Source: Spirochaetes bacterium GWE1_32_154
GTDB taxonomy: Bacteria > Spirochaetota > GWE2-31-10
Direction of reading: 5' to 3'
Length of the DNA stretch: 64,000 nucleotides
NCBI GenBank assembly: GCA_001829315.1
Contig: MIAY01000031.1
Coordinates: 54,010 to 118,009 of the forward strand
Shown: one piece after another, positions 1-8,049 of the stretch
Position numbering within the stretch: the first letter of the stretch is position 1
How the letters are laid out: each line of letters opens with the position of its first letter
Position numbers and translations under genes: made by a program
Notes under the pieces: generated by a model
Told to the model about the DNA's origin: nothing
The model's input: only the letters and a program-made list of their open reading frames with translations
The model's database searches: none

Positions 1-14
1 TGTTTATTAGAGTT

Positions 15-518
15 TTATTCAGAATGTTTGTAAATAATAGTCATGTCTATGAGTTGATAGTTTAAATTTAAATGTAATATACAGTTATTTTCACTTTCAT
101 TCGTTCCCATATGTGTCTGAAACTCAGTAGAACTAACAACAACATCTCGGCGACGCTCAATAATCTCTTTAAGTAAACCTAAAATCACACCATTTTTTAA
201 AACAAGAAAAAGCCTTAATATATATCTTAAAATAGTAGCAAAACTAAATGAGTGAAACCTCAATCTTATAAATCGTATAACATCAAAATTATACTCTCGA
301 ATTTTAATGGTAATATCCTCAGGAACCGAAACAGCCTCATCATTTAATCCAATACTATAAGGATTTTTAATTTCTTCATTAATATAAGGCATCATAGTTT
401 CAAAAATCCAATTAATTGCCCCTTCACGACTGCTGATATTCATCTTTTCCTTAAATTTATCAATCTCCTCGAGCAAAAAAACATCAATTTTAAAGTGAAA
501 TCGGTGAGTAGTATACAT
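15..518 (-). CDS. Hypothetical protein with ribbon-helix-helix-like N-terminus
   Basis: I do not recognise this 167-residue protein as a named family. Residues about 5-45 run as a short alternating strand (RFHFKID), a charged helix, then SREGAINWIFE, which resembles the strand-helix-helix pattern of CopG/Arc ribbon-helix-helix DNA-binding proteins. That is an inference from pattern only. The middle (about 75-120) is rich in Arg, Phe and Ile and could be an amphipathic helix pair. The start is supported by a GGAGG sequence about 5 bases upstream on the minus strand. It is a lone gene near the window edge, so its operon context is not visible. Confidence 0.6.
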   Translation of the reverse strand: MYTTHRFHFKIDVFLLEEIDKFKEKMNISSREGAINWIFETMMPYINEEIKNPYSIGLNDEAVSVPEDITIKIREYNFDVIRFIRLRFHSFSFATILRYILRLFLVLKNGVILGLLKEIIERRRDVVVSSTEFQTHMGTNESENNCILHLNLNYQLIDMTIIYKHSE

Positions 519-684
519 TTTTATCCTCCATTGATATTAAAGGATAAAAAGTGAAAAACATGCGGCATTTAAAACAAAAAATAGCAATTTTTTTTCAAGA
601 TCACTACTTATATATCACAAAACATATTAATTAAATTGCCATGATTATTATTCAAATCTGCTAAATACACTCCCAATTCAGTAC

Positions 685-1869
685 TTAATTCCTGACTGAA
701 ACAGAACCGTTTTGCGTTGAAATAATCAGAGAAGGTCCTCCATTTCCCATTAAACCGAGTAGTTTATCATAATGCTTTTCGGTTACCACAATAGATCTGC
801 CTGTATTTATATTTCCCCGGGGATTATATATTTCTAATGAAGCATTAATTGAATTGTTAAACGAAACCGAAATATCACCATTATCGGTAGTTAACACAGT
901 ACCCGATTGCGGCATAGAATTAATATCTGCGGTTATACTTCCATTAACTGTTTTACATTTCATAACACCGCCAACATTAGAAAGTTTTATACTTCCGTTT
1001 TCAGATTGCGCATCAATTAAACCGCTTACTCCCCTTACTCGTGTAAGTCCTTCAGAGATGCTGGTTTTTGCATTACCATTTAATCCACTTATTTGTATAG
1101 AACCACTCATAACATGTATATACGCATCACCTGAGGAATTTATAAGTGTAATATCACCTCTATTTATTGTTGAATTAACAAACCCACTCAGGGTTTGTAT
1201 AGTAATTTTACCACTTCTTAAATCAGAAACAAGATTTCCCTGAATATTAATAATTGATATTTTCCCCGTTGAAACAGTAAGACTGACATCTCCGATAATA
1301 CCATCCAGAGAAATATCACCGTTATTGGTTGTTACCTTGAGTGAACCGGCAATATTTACTCCATTTACAGAACTGTTATTTGACACTATTGAAATTGCCC
1401 CGAAAACATCACGAAGGTCAACCAAACCATTATTACAAATAATGGTATTAATCTTTAATGAAACCGGTACTTTTATCTCAAGATATACAAAAACCTTTTC
1501 TTCGTCTATGGTATATTTTGTTTCAACAATTGTTTTATTCTTAACAGTGTCCTCACGAACTTCAAGCCTAACTTTCTCTATTTCGTTATTTCCCTGCCAT
1601 GCCCAGGAAATCTTTTTCATAGTAATAATAACATCATTACGCTGATGACTCATTATTGAAACAGAACCATTCCGATTTATTATATTCAAAACGGTGTCAG
1701 GGTTTATTGCATACGATTGTTCAGTAATTAATTGTGCTTCACTAAAAATATCCGGCACAGAGAAAACTGAAAATACCAGGATAAAAAACAATACTTTCAT
1801 TAGTGCTGATATTTTCAAAACGGGCTCTTTCAGGAGCCTGTTTTGAAATGGATTATTATTTATTAACAT
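685..1869 (-). CDS. DUF4097-type secreted beta-repeat protein
   Basis: The protein is dominated by repeated short strands of the type NGSVSI, NGDISL, TGKISI and NGSIKL, spaced about 18-20 residues apart. This is the signature of DUF4097, a right-handed beta-helix-like fold found in envelope and cell-surface proteins such as LiaX of enterococci. A hydrophobic stretch (MKVLFFILVFSVFSVPDIFSEA, residues 24-45) is a signal peptide. Two starts are possible: the ATG at 1869, which overlaps the stop of the upstream gene and has a GGA-type binding site, or the ATG at 1800, which gives a normal-length signal peptide but has no clear binding site. It is the second gene of a two-gene unit with the DUF4097 lipoprotein at 1856-2536, and is probably transcribed from the sigma-54 promoter at 2561-2575. 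Confidence 0.75.
   Translation of the reverse strand: MLINNNPFQNRLLKEPVLKISALMKVLFFILVFSVFSVPDIFSEAQLITEQSYAINPDTVLNIINRNGSVSIMSHQRNDVIITMKKISWAWQGNNEIEKVRLEVREDTVKNKTIVETKYTIDEEKVFVYLEIKVPVSLKINTIICNNGLVDLRDVFGAISIVSNNSSVNGVNIAGSLKVTTNNGDISLDGIIGDVSLTVSTGKISIINIQGNLVSDLRSGKITIQTLSGFVNSTINRGDITLINSSGDAYIHVMSGSIQISGLNGNAKTSISEGLTRVRGVSGLIDAQSENGSIKLSNVGGVMKCKTVNGSITADINSMPQSGTVLTTDNGDISVSFNNSINASLEIYNPRGNINTGRSIVVTEKHYDKLLGLMGNGGPSLIISTQNGSVSVRN
1813..1848 (-). repeat. Long hairpin between (or inside the start of) the DUF4097 genes
   Basis: Arms 1813-1827 and 1834-1848 are 15 bases each and pair with a single G-T type mismatch around a six-base loop. If the downstream gene starts at 1800 this is an intercistronic hairpin. 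If it starts at 1869 the hairpin lies in its first codons. Either way it can affect translation or mRNA stability of the second gene. There is no T-run, so it is not a clear terminator. Confidence 0.55.
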
Positions 1870-2536
1870 CTATATTTCCGGTTGTTAATTTTAGATATAT
1901 TGAATATGTTCCATTACCGGTTTCAGCTACAAAATTATTTGAAATGTTACCGGTAGTGACCTCTGTTCTAATCTTTTTATAATTCTCTGTTTTTACACTG
2001 GCTGTAATATTTCCGGTTGTTGATTGAATTGTACAATCATTTGTCAAATCCCATATCTCAGCAGAAATATTACCTGTCGTACATTTAACATTTCCTGTAT
2101 ACTTTGTATTTAATACTTTAATATCCCCTGTTGTTGTTTCAATACCTGACGCTAATTCTCCGCCGTTAATAGTAATATTACCGGTGGTTATCGTTGCTTT
2201 AATATTGATTGAAGCAGGAATTTTTATTTCATAATCGACAGAAACACCATTGCAATAATCTGGATACACCGTTTTAATAGAATAAGTTTCTTCATCAGTT
2301 ATTGAAACAGTAACATCAGATGCATCATCTTTAAAGACTGCTTTTTTTGTTGCTTTTACTTCAATGTAATTGTTATCCCATTTTGTAATGTTTAGATTTC
2401 CCGTTGTATTTTCCACACTTATAGATTTTGTTGAAGTAAATGTTGATGTATAGGTATCTGTTGAAACCTCTTCCATTGTACATCCTGCCAAGAACAAAGT
2501 TACCATACCCACTAATAAACTATTTTTTATTGTCAT
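1856..2536 (-). CDS. DUF4097-type lipoprotein
   Basis: The first residues (MTIKNSLLVGMVTLFLAGC) form a lipoprotein signal peptide with lipobox LAGC, so the mature protein should be lipid-anchored at Cys19. The rest carries at least seven TTGNI or TTGDI strand motifs (for example TTGNLNITKW, TTGNITING, TTGNISAEIW, TTGNIDVNK), the hallmark of DUF4097. At 226 residues it is a compact member. A GGAGG binding site lies six bases before the ATG. A near-perfect sigma-54 promoter lies just upstream and should place the transcript start about 13 bases before the start codon. The divergent operon encodes an NtrC-type activator, so this gene is a probable target of it. Confidence 0.8.
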   Translation of the reverse strand: MTIKNSLLVGMVTLFLAGCTMEEVSTDTYTSTFTSTKSISVENTTGNLNITKWDNNYIEVKATKKAVFKDDASDVTVSITDEETYSIKTVYPDYCNGVSVDYEIKIPASINIKATITTGNITINGGELASGIETTTGDIKVLNTKYTGNVKCTTGNISAEIWDLTNDCTIQSTTGNITASVKTENYKKIRTEVTTGNISNNFVAETGNGTYSIYLKLTTGNIDVNK

Positions 2537-2560
2537 TTCAGACCTCCATACAGAACATTA

Positions 2561-2575
2561 GCAAATTATGTGCCA
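2561..2575 (-). promoter_or_regulatory. Sigma-54 promoter for the DUF4097 pair
   Basis: On the minus strand the sequence reads TGGCACATAATTTGCT, matching the RpoN consensus TGGCAC-N5-TTGC at every conserved position. The GG (2574-2573) and GC (2562-2561) are exactly ten bases apart. The predicted transcript start near 2549 leaves a short leader containing the GGAGG of the lipoprotein gene. Confidence 0.75.
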
Positions 2576-2669
2576 TTACACATAAGTCCCCTGAATATGC
2601 CAAATGTTACTATACTAATGCAGAATAATCCCCTATGTGGTAAAAATTCAATAACGGTATATATTAGTA

Positions 2670-2694
2670 CGACAATGTCGCCAAAATTGCGACA
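2670..2694. promoter_or_regulatory. Probable enhancer (activator-binding dyad) shared by divergent sigma-54 promoters
   Basis: TGTCGC (2676-2681) and GCGACA (2689-2694) form a perfect 6-base inverted repeat with a 7-base spacer. Overlapping it, CGACA-A-TGTCG (2670-2680) is another dyad, so three half-sites lie side by side. The centre is about 88 bases upstream of the rightward transcript start and about 130 upstream of the leftward one, typical for an NtrC-family enhancer. An NtrC-type regulator is encoded at 5618-7015, so binding by it is a reasonable inference. Confidence 0.55.
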
Positions 2695-2743
2695 AAATAC
2701 AGATAAAACAGATAATTCTCTAAGTCTTTTCAATAGCTATATC

Positions 2744-2760
2744 AGGCACGACATTTGCTT
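2744..2760 (+). promoter_or_regulatory. Sigma-54 promoter for the surface-protein and two-component operon
   Basis: The sequence AGGCACGACATTTGCTT matches the RpoN consensus except for the first base. GG at 2745-2746 and GC at 2757-2758 are ten bases apart. The predicted start near 2770 gives a leader of about 12 bases that just contains the GGAG (2771-2774) of the gene starting at 2782. Confidence 0.75.
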
Positions 2761-2781
2761 GTAATACTCAGGAGATATAAA

Positions 2782-4305
2782 ATGAATAGAATATATGCAC
2801 TTTGTTTATGTATTATCATGCTGAGCGGGTCACTCTTTGCAGAAGATATTATAGAAGATACGCTTGATGAGTCATCAAGAATTGAAAACTCACTGGATGA
2901 AGTTGTAACTGAAGCGCAAGAGAAAACTTCAAAAAAGAAAGACTATAAAATCAAAAGAAAAACGGTAACTGAAAAAATCGATTTAAAAATACTCGATAGA
3001 AATATGAAAAAATCATACTACATTTACTTTTTTGCCGGAGTCATTGTAGGTGATTTCACCCCCAATTTTGTTATCCAACCTTCATTAGCATTTAACTGGA
3101 ATAACAATTCAAGCCCGATTTATGGTATACAAACAACACTTGGTTTCAACTATGCAGGTTTGAAAAGCCCTGTTTATCTCGGTCAGAACTCACTCGGGTT
3201 AAATCTATCACGATCCAACCTTTTTGTGGCACAAAATACACTTGGTGCAAACATTATGGGAGAAGATACAATTTTAGGCGGGTTCCAATCATCTCTGGGG
3301 GCTAATATCAATTTGGTTAATACAAAAATTATGGGGATACAGAGTACGCTTGGTGCTAATATCCAGGCTAACTATTCAACCGTTGCCGGGGTTCAATCGT
3401 CACTTGGTATAAATACATTCGGTAATCACGGTGCTTTATATGGTATACAATCAACTCTCGGGGCTAACGTTTTCGGTAATTACTCAAAAATATATGGTAT
3501 ACAGACATCACTTGGTGCTAATATCCAGTCACACTACTCGGAAATGTTCGGTATTCAATCAACACTTGGTATTAATATACTGGGTAATTTCTCTAAATCA
3601 TATGGTATGAGAACAAGTTTAGCAATAAATTATTTGGGTAAAAATGGTGATAGTGCAGGTTTGGAAACGGCATTACTTGGAAACATTAACAGATCGCGTT
3701 TTAGCGGGTTACAGACTTCATTAGGCTTTAATATTGTGAAAGACAGCTTTTCAGGGATTCAATCTACTTTAGGTATTAATGTAAACTCTCATACAACAAA
3801 AGGTATTCAAGTATCACTTATCGGTAATAACAGTTCGACTTCTGTTCAGGGGCTTCAATGGTCATCTATTTTTAACACAACAAAACAGTTATCCGGTGTG
3901 CAGATGGGGTTAATGAATGCAACTTTATTTGCATTTTCAATTAATCAGCTCTCATATATCAGCCAGAATGGAATGAGTTTCAGATCAATGCATAATGCAC
4001 AAAATATCTGGAGAAATGATCAGTATACTACTCCGCTTTACACAGCGTTAATTGTCACCAGTGCATTATTAAGCCCTTCATTAGTTAATGTTGCATCACA
4101 AAAAATGGATGGTTTACAATATGGAATTGTGAATGTTGCAGGACATGCCCGGGGAGTTCAAATCGGTTTAGTTAACTATGCAAAATCGTTAGCCGGTATT
4201 CAAATAGGATTAATCAATGTTGTCGGTTTACAAGGCGGGGCATTACCGTTTTTTCCAATATTAAATGTCGGAATTGGTAGTAGAACTCCTAAAAAAAGTT
4301 TATAA
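2782..4305 (+). CDS. Surface repeat protein of the LA_2272 type
   Basis: The protein starts with a signal peptide (MNRIYALCLCIIMLSGSLFA) and then an acidic/basic linker. From about residue 100 to 330 it consists of some dozen repeats with an 18-residue period, consensus GIQSTLGANI followed by eight variable residues, such as GIQTSLGANIQSHYSEMF. The C-terminus changes to GVQIGLVNYAKSLAGIQIGLINV, typical of the LA_2272-family surface repeat proteins of Leptospira. The pattern suggests stacked beta strands, exported and probably outer-membrane or surface associated. I chose the ATG at 2782 because GGAG lies seven bases before it and it begins directly with the signal peptide. It heads an operon with the histidine kinase and response regulator. 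Confidence 0.75.
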   Translation: MNRIYALCLCIIMLSGSLFAEDIIEDTLDESSRIENSLDEVVTEAQEKTSKKKDYKIKRKTVTEKIDLKILDRNMKKSYYIYFFAGVIVGDFTPNFVIQPSLAFNWNNNSSPIYGIQTTLGFNYAGLKSPVYLGQNSLGLNLSRSNLFVAQNTLGANIMGEDTILGGFQSSLGANINLVNTKIMGIQSTLGANIQANYSTVAGVQSSLGINTFGNHGALYGIQSTLGANVFGNYSKIYGIQTSLGANIQSHYSEMFGIQSTLGINILGNFSKSYGMRTSLAINYLGKNGDSAGLETALLGNINRSRFSGLQTSLGFNIVKDSFSGIQSTLGINVNSHTTKGIQVSLIGNNSSTSVQGLQWSSIFNTTKQLSGVQMGLMNATLFAFSINQLSYISQNGMSFRSMHNAQNIWRNDQYTTPLYTALIVTSALLSPSLVNVASQKMDGLQYGIVNVAGHARGVQIGLVNYAKSLAGIQIGLINVVGLQGGALPFFPILNVGIGSRTPKKSL

Positions 4306-4313
4306 TAACTTCT

Positions 4314-5621
4314 ATGATAAATTTAAATTTACTGTATTTTTTAAATCTTTTTTCAACTGGGTTACTTTTTATGACCGGGATTGCAGTGCTTTTTACCGGT
4401 CATAAAACTCTCAAACCGACGATACATTCTATATACTGGTTTATCAATTTTTGTGCCAGCCTTTTTTACAATCTTGAGTTTACTGGTACATTAAAAATCG
4501 GTTTTTCACCTTCTTCATTTTTATATATGATTATTCCGCTACTTATGCTTGTTTATATCAATATAGTCCTACATCAGAAATTATCAGTGAAAATAATTGT
4601 CACTCTTGTTATTTTAATACCATTTATTGCATTAAAAGATACCATTATGTTATTTCAGATGTTTTATATTATAACTATCCTCATCGGAATTGTTGTGTAT
4701 TCAATCTTTATTAATATCAACAACAAAAATCAGATAAAAAAGAATATCTACATCTTTTTATGGTGCCAGTTATCAATAATCGGCTATATACCTTATATTA
4801 TTATAAATATTATATTATCAGTGATGAAAAAATATCCAATACATCTTCAGGGTATTTTGCCTTTTTGTATAAGTATATCGGCATTGCTGATTTATTTTCT
4901 CTACTACCGGTTCAGTCAGTTTTATACCAATGAAGATGTGAAAGAAAATCATATTCGTGAAAAAATGTCACTGATTGAAAAAATAGCAGCCAGTATCGTG
5001 CATGAAATAAAAAATCCGGTTGCTGCAATTCAATCATTAAATGAGCAACTACTCGAACGGCACAGTTCAATGAGTAATGAAAGCATTGAAAAATACCATA
5101 CCATCATCGATAAAGATATTAAAAGAATAAAAACATTAGCTGACACATTTCTTAATACATTTAAGGATAAAGAAAGTGAAAATGACAATGAAATTGATAT
5201 TTTTATCACTTTTCAATCTATAATTGATCTTATCAGGTTTGATTTATTAAAAAAAGAAGTTAACTTCAATGTTGATAAAAATCTGATTGGTATAACAATA
5301 CGCATTAATAATTATTATTTCAGACAGATATTTTTAAATCTCATATACAATTCAATTGAGGCAAACGCTAAAAACATTTCAATTTATGCAGAAAAATCAG
5401 GTTCTGACACTAAAATATATATTAAGGATGATGGAGAAGGAATTAAAATTCACAATATTTCAAAAGTCTTTATACCGTTTTTCACTACAAAATCAGAAGG
5501 GACAGGGCTTGGTTTATCAATTTGTCAAAAAATAATTGAAAAATACAATGGTGAAATTAAACTGATTTCATCAGGAAAAGAAGGTACTTTATTTTGTGTT
5601 CTATTAAGGAATAATGAATGA
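4314..5621 (+). CDS. Membrane sensor histidine kinase
   Basis: The N-terminal 200 residues are hydrophobic, with about six to seven membrane segments and almost no periplasmic domain, so the signal is probably sensed in or at the membrane. The dimerisation and phosphoacceptor motif SIVHEIKNPVAAI has His230 as the likely phosphorylation site. The ATPase domain shows the N-box (NLIYNSIEANA), G1 (DDGEGI) and G2 (TTKSEGTGLGLSIC). The stop overlaps the start of the regulator by four bases (ATGA), so the two are translationally coupled. It probably phosphorylates the NtrC-type regulator at 5618-7015. The ligand is unknown. Confidence 0.9.
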   Translation: MINLNLLYFLNLFSTGLLFMTGIAVLFTGHKTLKPTIHSIYWFINFCASLFYNLEFTGTLKIGFSPSSFLYMIIPLLMLVYINIVLHQKLSVKIIVTLVILIPFIALKDTIMLFQMFYIITILIGIVVYSIFININNKNQIKKNIYIFLWCQLSIIGYIPYIIINIILSVMKKYPIHLQGILPFCISISALLIYFLYYRFSQFYTNEDVKENHIREKMSLIEKIAASIVHEIKNPVAAIQSLNEQLLERHSSMSNESIEKYHTIIDKDIKRIKTLADTFLNTFKDKESENDNEIDIFITFQSIIDLIRFDLLKKEVNFNVDKNLIGITIRINNYYFRQIFLNLIYNSIEANAKNISIYAEKSGSDTKIYIKDDGEGIKIHNISKVFIPFFTTKSEGTGLGLSICQKIIEKYNGEIKLISSGKEGTLFCVLLRNNE

Positions 5622-7015
5622 AACTATTAATTGTTGATGATGAAGAGTCTGTAAACTTTGCAATTTCCGAACTATTCATACAAGAAGGGTATGAAGTTAT
5701 ATCTGCTTATTCTGCAGAAGAAGGAATAATAAAACTTGAACAGAATCAATGCGACATTGCAATTGTTGACTACAATTTACCCGGTATCAATGGTATAGAC
5801 CTTTTAACAATAATAAAAAAAAATTACAGTTCAATTCCTGTTATTCTAATCACTGCGTTTGGTTCTGAAAGTGTCGCGATAGAGGCAATAAAAAAAGGTG
5901 CATACGATTATATTTCTAAACCATTTGAAAACACAATGATACGAAATAGAATTAATAATATCAGAGAAAGCCTCACGCACAAAGTAAAATCAGAAACCGG
6001 TGATTTCGGTTATTATTTTTCACCGGTAATGAGTGCGATAATAAACAAAATTGAAACAGTGTCAAAAACAGATATTCCTATACTTATAACCGGCGAATCG
6101 GGAACAGGTAAAGAATTAATTGCAAAACTCTGTCATCATCATTCAGGTAGAAAAGGAAAGTTTATCAGCATTAATTGTTCTGCTATACCGGAAGGTTTAA
6201 TTGAAAGCGAATTATTCGGAGCCGAAAAAGGTTCGTACACCGGGTCTCAAGGGTTAAAAATCGGTCTTTTTGAACAGGCTGATAATGGCACATTATTTCT
6301 TGATGAAATTGGTGAAATGCCAATCGGTCTTCAGGCAAAACTGTTACGGGTCATTCAGGAAAATGAAATAATGCGTGTCGGTTCGGCACATGTCATAAAA
6401 ATTAATGCACGGATTCTTGCTGCTACCAATATAAATATTGAAGACCGAATAAAAAATAATAATTTTAGAGAAGACTTATACTATAGACTTAATGTTGTTC
6501 ATCTGAAAGTGCCACCGCTTCGACAAAGAAAAACTGAAATAAAACATCTTGCAATGTCTTTTATAAATGACTTTAACAATAAATATCATAAAAACATTAA
6601 AGGATTTGACCCTGAACTTCTTGATGATATGATTAATTATCAATGGAAGGGAAATATACGGGAACTGAAAAATAAAATTGAACATGCAGTTATTATTTGT
6701 AATAACGAATGGATCGGTTATGAAAGTCTTGTTTTTGAAGAACCCGCCGATACGCCGAATGGTAAAGTAGAAAATCATGCAGTACCATTTAACAGCACAC
6801 AAGACAACGGGTTTGATTTTGCAACTATTCCTGAAATGTATACCGAGGCAAAAAAACAATTTTCTGATATTTTTGATAAAAATTTCATCCTCTACCATCT
6901 TAATAAAAATGAATGGAATGTTAAAATGACGGCTGATAAAATCGGTTTGAGCCGGCAGGATTTATATAAGAAAATGAAGAAAGTCGGCATTAAAAAGAAT
7001 GTTGAGTATTCGTAG
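5618..7015 (+). CDS. NtrC-family sigma-54-dependent response regulator
   Basis: There are three domains. Residues 1-115 are a receiver with phosphoacceptor Asp51 (IVDYNLPG) and SKPFE near 105. Residues about 130-370 are an AAA+ domain with Walker A GESGTGKE (159-166) and Walker B GTLFLDEIGEM. Residues about 425-465 are a Fis-type helix-turn-helix (MTADKIGLSRQDLYKKMKKVGI). The loop that touches sigma-54, GAFTGA in most members, is GSYTGS here (205-210), an unusual variant. Its partner is the kinase just upstream. Two sigma-54 promoters flank the dyad at 2670-2694, so this protein probably activates its own operon and the divergent DUF4097 genes. Confidence 0.92.
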   Translation: MKLLIVDDEESVNFAISELFIQEGYEVISAYSAEEGIIKLEQNQCDIAIVDYNLPGINGIDLLTIIKKNYSSIPVILITAFGSESVAIEAIKKGAYDYISKPFENTMIRNRINNIRESLTHKVKSETGDFGYYFSPVMSAIINKIETVSKTDIPILITGESGTGKELIAKLCHHHSGRKGKFISINCSAIPEGLIESELFGAEKGSYTGSQGLKIGLFEQADNGTLFLDEIGEMPIGLQAKLLRVIQENEIMRVGSAHVIKINARILAATNINIEDRIKNNNFREDLYYRLNVVHLKVPPLRQRKTEIKHLAMSFINDFNNKYHKNIKGFDPELLDDMINYQWKGNIRELKNKIEHAVIICNNEWIGYESLVFEEPADTPNGKVENHAVPFNSTQDNGFDFATIPEMYTEAKKQFSDIFDKNFILYHLNKNEWNVKMTADKIGLSRQDLYKKMKKVGIKKNVEYS

Positions 7016-7102
7016 GCTGAAATATTTTAGGGGAACCTCTAAAAACCCATCTTTAAAATTTCTACTTCGTCAAAAGAAATCCGGTATTTTTATTTTTTAC
7101 CC

Positions 7103-7770
7103 TCAGTATGTAAGAAAATCAATAATACTTAAACGTCTTATTCCCTGATAGTCATTTCCCCGGATTGTATTATCCATACTTAAAACATATTCAGGAGAAT
7201 CATCTTTGATAGCAAGAAGCGGAGCAAATTCTCTTTTGACCGTCTCCTCTGATGCAAGAAGATATGTGACCTGAAAATATGTCTTTTCATTGTGTTTTGT
7301 CGCATTAAAATCTATTTCAGTACCATTCGATGCTCCAACAGAAACATTATATCCTCTGTAGAGAAGTTCCATATACACAACATTTTCAAGTATCTGTGAA
7401 ATTTTACCGGCTCTATATTTTAAATTTGAATGACACATACCAACATCATTGATGTAGTATTTATCATTTATTTCAAAAATTTTCTTTCCTTTTATGTCAA
7501 ACCTGCTAATCTGATGAGCACTATAACAACTCTTGAAGTATTTTAAATAATTCCGGACAGTATCAACATACGTAGTGATTTTTTGAGATTTCATATATTT
7601 CGAAATAGTATGTGCTGTCACGAGATTGCCAATAGTATCAAATAAAAATTGAGCAATCTTTTCCAGTAAAAAAACATTTCTTACATTATAGCGTTTGACA
7701 ATTTCTTTAAGAAGTATTGCATTATAAATGGACGGATCTTTTCAATATATTTCTGCCTTGCGATATCCAT
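7103..7770 (-). pseudogene. DUF4143-type ATPase, internally deleted and frameshifted
   Basis: The 3' part (7103-7750) reads continuously from DPSIYNAILLKEIVKRYNV through DTIGNLVTAHTISKY to the end. This is the C-terminal half of the AAA/DUF4143 ATPases common in bacterial genomes. Just upstream, in another frame, a start with a GGAG site (ATG at 7770) encodes MDIARQKYIEKI, the usual N-terminus of the same family. The two pieces are joined directly: the Walker A and B region (about 200 codons) is missing and the junction is out of frame. The C-terminal half could be read from the GTG at 7621, but without the ATPase core it is unlikely to work. This is a decayed accessory gene. Confidence 0.75.
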
Positions 7771-7953
7771 AACACACTCCATGATTAAGATTACACTATA
7801 CATTTCCCGTAAATAATAATGAATTCAGGATATATCCTAAACATTCTTATAAAATCAGATTATTAAGTATATAGACGTTCACTATATCATTGCGATATAC
7901 ATAAAGGAAAGTTATACAATAAAAATTACCCCGCTTTATCACAATAATAAGAA

Positions 7954-8032
7954 AACCGCCGAATCCATGCTAATCCACCCAAATCAGTGTCATCCGCATA
8001 AAAATTCTTATATCTGCGGCAATTCCTTTTCA
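7954..8032. repeat. Intergenic element of the ATCTGCGG type
   Basis: The stretch reads GAATCCATGCTAATCCACCC, then AATCAGTGTCATCCGC and ATCTGCGGCAATTCC. It resembles the short intergenic repeats ending in ATCTGCGG or ATCTGTGG that I associate with many environmental bacterial genomes. CCGCA and TGCGG form a small inverted repeat. No open frame covers it. Only one copy is in this window, so the repeat nature is inferred from memory of similar sequences. Confidence 0.35.
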
Positions 8033-8049
8033 TACTCCAGGCTTAATTG

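Noticed and set aside
854..1645. Plus-strand frames opposite the DUF4097 gene
   Set aside because: They are shadows of the repeated coding sequence on the minus strand; no ribosome site or family pattern.
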